Of a stretch of DNA of 6,179 nucleotides, positions 5,165-6,179 are shown one piece after another (position 1 is the first letter of the stretch; each line of letters starts with the position of its first letter). This DNA is from an uncultured Clostridia bacterium (lineage in GTDB: Bacteria > Bacillota > Clostridia > Oscillospirales > CAG-272). The translations under genes were made by a program, and so were the position numbers. The notes beneath the pieces were generated by a model. It was given only the letters and a program-made list of their open reading frames with translations, did no database searches and was not told the DNA's origin. The stretch covers positions 1 to 6,179 of the forward strand of contig CAJGCF010000076.1 in assembly GCA_904501865.1 (NCBI GenBank), read 5' to 3'.

Positions 5165-6031
5165 ATGGCAAAGGCATACGTGTTTTTCAATTCTTTAGCG
5201 GGCAACGGCGCCAGCTTTGATGAGGTCAAGGCGGAACTTTGCAAGACTGTTTCAGACCAAGAGGTGTTTTGTGACGTCAATGACGGATATCGCGACGTGA
5301 TATCCTCGCTTGATGCCGACGACTATCTCGTGATATGCGGTGGAGACGGAACTCTCAACAGATTTATAAACGAGATAGACGGTATGGAGTTTGACAACGA
5401 CGTGCTCTATTTCGCGAGCGGTAACGGCAACGATTTCGCAAGAGACATAGGAAAAGAGAACCGAGAGGCACCTTATTCAATAAAGGAGCATATCTGTGAC
5501 CTGCCCGTCGTGACTGTTAATGGTAAGAGCTACCGTTTTCTCAACGGCGTGGGCTATGGCATAGATGGCTACTGCTGTCAGGTGGGTGATGAGCTCAAAA
5601 AGATACCCGGCAAGAAGGTGGATTACACCGCGATAGCTATAAAGGGACTTTTGTTCCACTACAAGCCCGCAAACGCGAGAGTGGTCATAGACGGCGTTGA
5701 AAATCATTACAGGAAGGTATGGATAGCGCCTACGATGCACGGTCGCTTTTACGGCGGCGGTATGATGCCCACGCCAGCGCAGGACAGAACCCAGAGGGGC
5801 AAGCTCTCCATTATGATATGGCACGGCTCGGGAAAGCTTCGGACACTTATGGCGTTCCCGTCCTTGTTCAAGGGAGAGCATCTCAAGCATACAAAGTACA
5901 TAGACGTATGCGAGGGAAGTGAGATAACCGTTGAGTTTGACAGACCTACGGCTCTGCAGATAGACGGCGAAACAGTGCTTGGTGTTACGTCATATACCGC
6001 CAGAGCCCGAGTGCTTGCGGAGATGAAATAA
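5165..6031 (+). CDS. Diacylglycerol/lipid kinase, DgkB/YegS family
   Basis: This 288-residue cytosolic or peripheral-membrane enzyme is of usual family length. It would transfer ATP gamma-phosphate to diacylglycerol or a related lipid, recycling it to phosphatidic acid. Family motifs are in order: NSLAGNG (9-15) in place of the usual NPxSG-like loop, the nucleotide site CGGDGTLNRFIN (58-69), GNGNDFAR (86-93), FLNGVGYGIDGY (125-136), FYGGGMMPTP (195-204) and LQIDGE (264-269). GGAGG (5154-5158) lies 6 nt before the ATG. It has a strong terminator and probably its own promoter, so it looks monocistronic. Isoleucine is almost always ATA (16 of 18 by hand). Sphingosine-kinase-like or other lipid substrates cannot be excluded from sequence alone. 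Confidence 0.92.
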   Translation: MAKAYVFFNSLAGNGASFDEVKAELCKTVSDQEVFCDVNDGYRDVISSLDADDYLVICGGDGTLNRFINEIDGMEFDNDVLYFASGNGNDFARDIGKENREAPYSIKEHICDLPVVTVNGKSYRFLNGVGYGIDGYCCQVGDELKKIPGKKVDYTAIAIKGLLFHYKPANARVVIDGVENHYRKVWIAPTMHGRFYGGGMMPTPAQDRTQRGKLSIMIWHGSGKLRTLMAFPSLFKGEHLKHTKYIDVCEGSEITVEFDRPTALQIDGETVLGVTSYTARARVLAEMK

Positions 6032-6040
6032 AAATATTGG

Positions 6041-6087
6041 GGCTGAGTCAAAAGCTTTTTAGAAGGCGATTGACTCAGCCTTTTGTT
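6041..6087 (+). terminator. Strong intrinsic terminator of the lipid kinase gene
   Basis: GGCTGAGTCA (6041-6050) pairs perfectly with TGACTCAGCC (6071-6080) and is followed by TTTTGTT (6081-6087). The inner part can also pair (GCTTT 6054-6058 with AGGC-side bases 6063-6067, with one G-T pair), making a long stem. It begins 10 nt after the stop codon. Confidence 0.85.
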
Positions 6088-6125
6088 ATGTGAATTTGCA
6101 AAATCGAGAAAAAACAAAAGGAAAA

Positions 6126-6140
6126 GCCTCAAAATGAGGC
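6126..6140. terminator. Hairpin that could terminate minus-strand transcription or cover a start codon
   Basis: GCCTCA (6126-6131) pairs with TGAGGC (6135-6140) around AAA. The flanks are A-rich on both sides. On the minus strand the stem is followed by TTTTCCTTTTG, so it could end a minus-strand gene lying beyond the window. On the + strand it contains the ATG of the possible partial gene at 6134. Confidence 0.35.
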
Positions 6141-6179
6141 AAAAAGAGTACGACAAAAAGAGGATCGTCAAAATCCTTG
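6134..6179 (+). CDS. Possible 5' end of another gene, cut by the window edge
   Basis: An ATG at 6134 opens a reading frame MRQKEYDKKRIVKIL that runs to the window end without a stop. AAAAGGAAAA (6116-6125) is a weak ribosome binding site, with its GG 12 nt upstream. The strongly charged, helical-looking start is plausible for a real protein, but 15 codons cannot identify it. No good promoter is seen between the preceding terminator and this start. Confidence 0.3.
   Translation, partial: MRQKEYDKKRIVKIL

Noticed and set aside
5749..6171. Minus-strand open frame of 140 codons
   Set aside because: It runs antisense through the lipid kinase and its terminator and shows no domain or credible ribosome binding site.

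Overview
The window looks like chromosomal DNA from an uncultured or gut-type member of the Clostridia (Bacillota). Several signs point that way: strong Shine-Dalgarno sites (AGGAG, GGAGG), sigma-A-type TTGACA/TATAAT promoters, a TTG start codon, a membrane-anchored XRE regulator, a secreted LysM-CAP protein, and no outer-membrane functions. This placement is inferred from style and gene families, not from a marker gene. All supported genes lie on the + strand.

Layout. Positions 1-406 are non-coding and built almost entirely of hairpins. Two complete copies, and probably the tail of a third, of a roughly 140-150 bp multi-hairpin repeat are followed by a perfect 23-bp inverted repeat. Positions 407-577 hold nothing I can name. 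A consensus promoter (578-606) drives a membrane-bound XRE regulator (648-1253). Then come a PAP2-type membrane phosphatase with degenerate catalytic motifs (1362-2000), a cytosolic alkaline-phosphatase-superfamily hydrolase (2060-2863) and an M20 metallopeptidase or deacylase (2905-4056), closely spaced and possibly co-transcribed. A 188-bp gap carries an extended -10 promoter flanked by a 13/14-bp inverted repeat, arranged like an invertible promoter. It leads into a secreted LysM-CAP protein with a TTG start (4245-4850). Directly after that stop codon lies a 222-bp, MITE-like element rich in hairpins (4851-5072). A DgkB/YegS-type lipid kinase follows (5165-6031) with a strong intrinsic terminator (6041-6087), and the possible start of one more gene runs off the right edge (from 6134).

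How the genes may work together. Three products touch phosphate esters or lipids (PAP2, AP-superfamily hydrolase, lipid kinase), and the LysM-CAP protein acts at the cell wall, so a loose envelope or phospholipid theme is possible. Only the hydrolase/M20 pair is tight enough to suggest a shared pathway. The XRE regulator stands on its own promoter and may control itself.

The most interesting material is non-coding: the covarying multi-hairpin repeats at the left edge, the putative invertible promoter ahead of the surface protein, and the MITE-like element. Codon use also differs across the window. ATA dominates isoleucine in the genes from 2060 onward but not in the first two genes.
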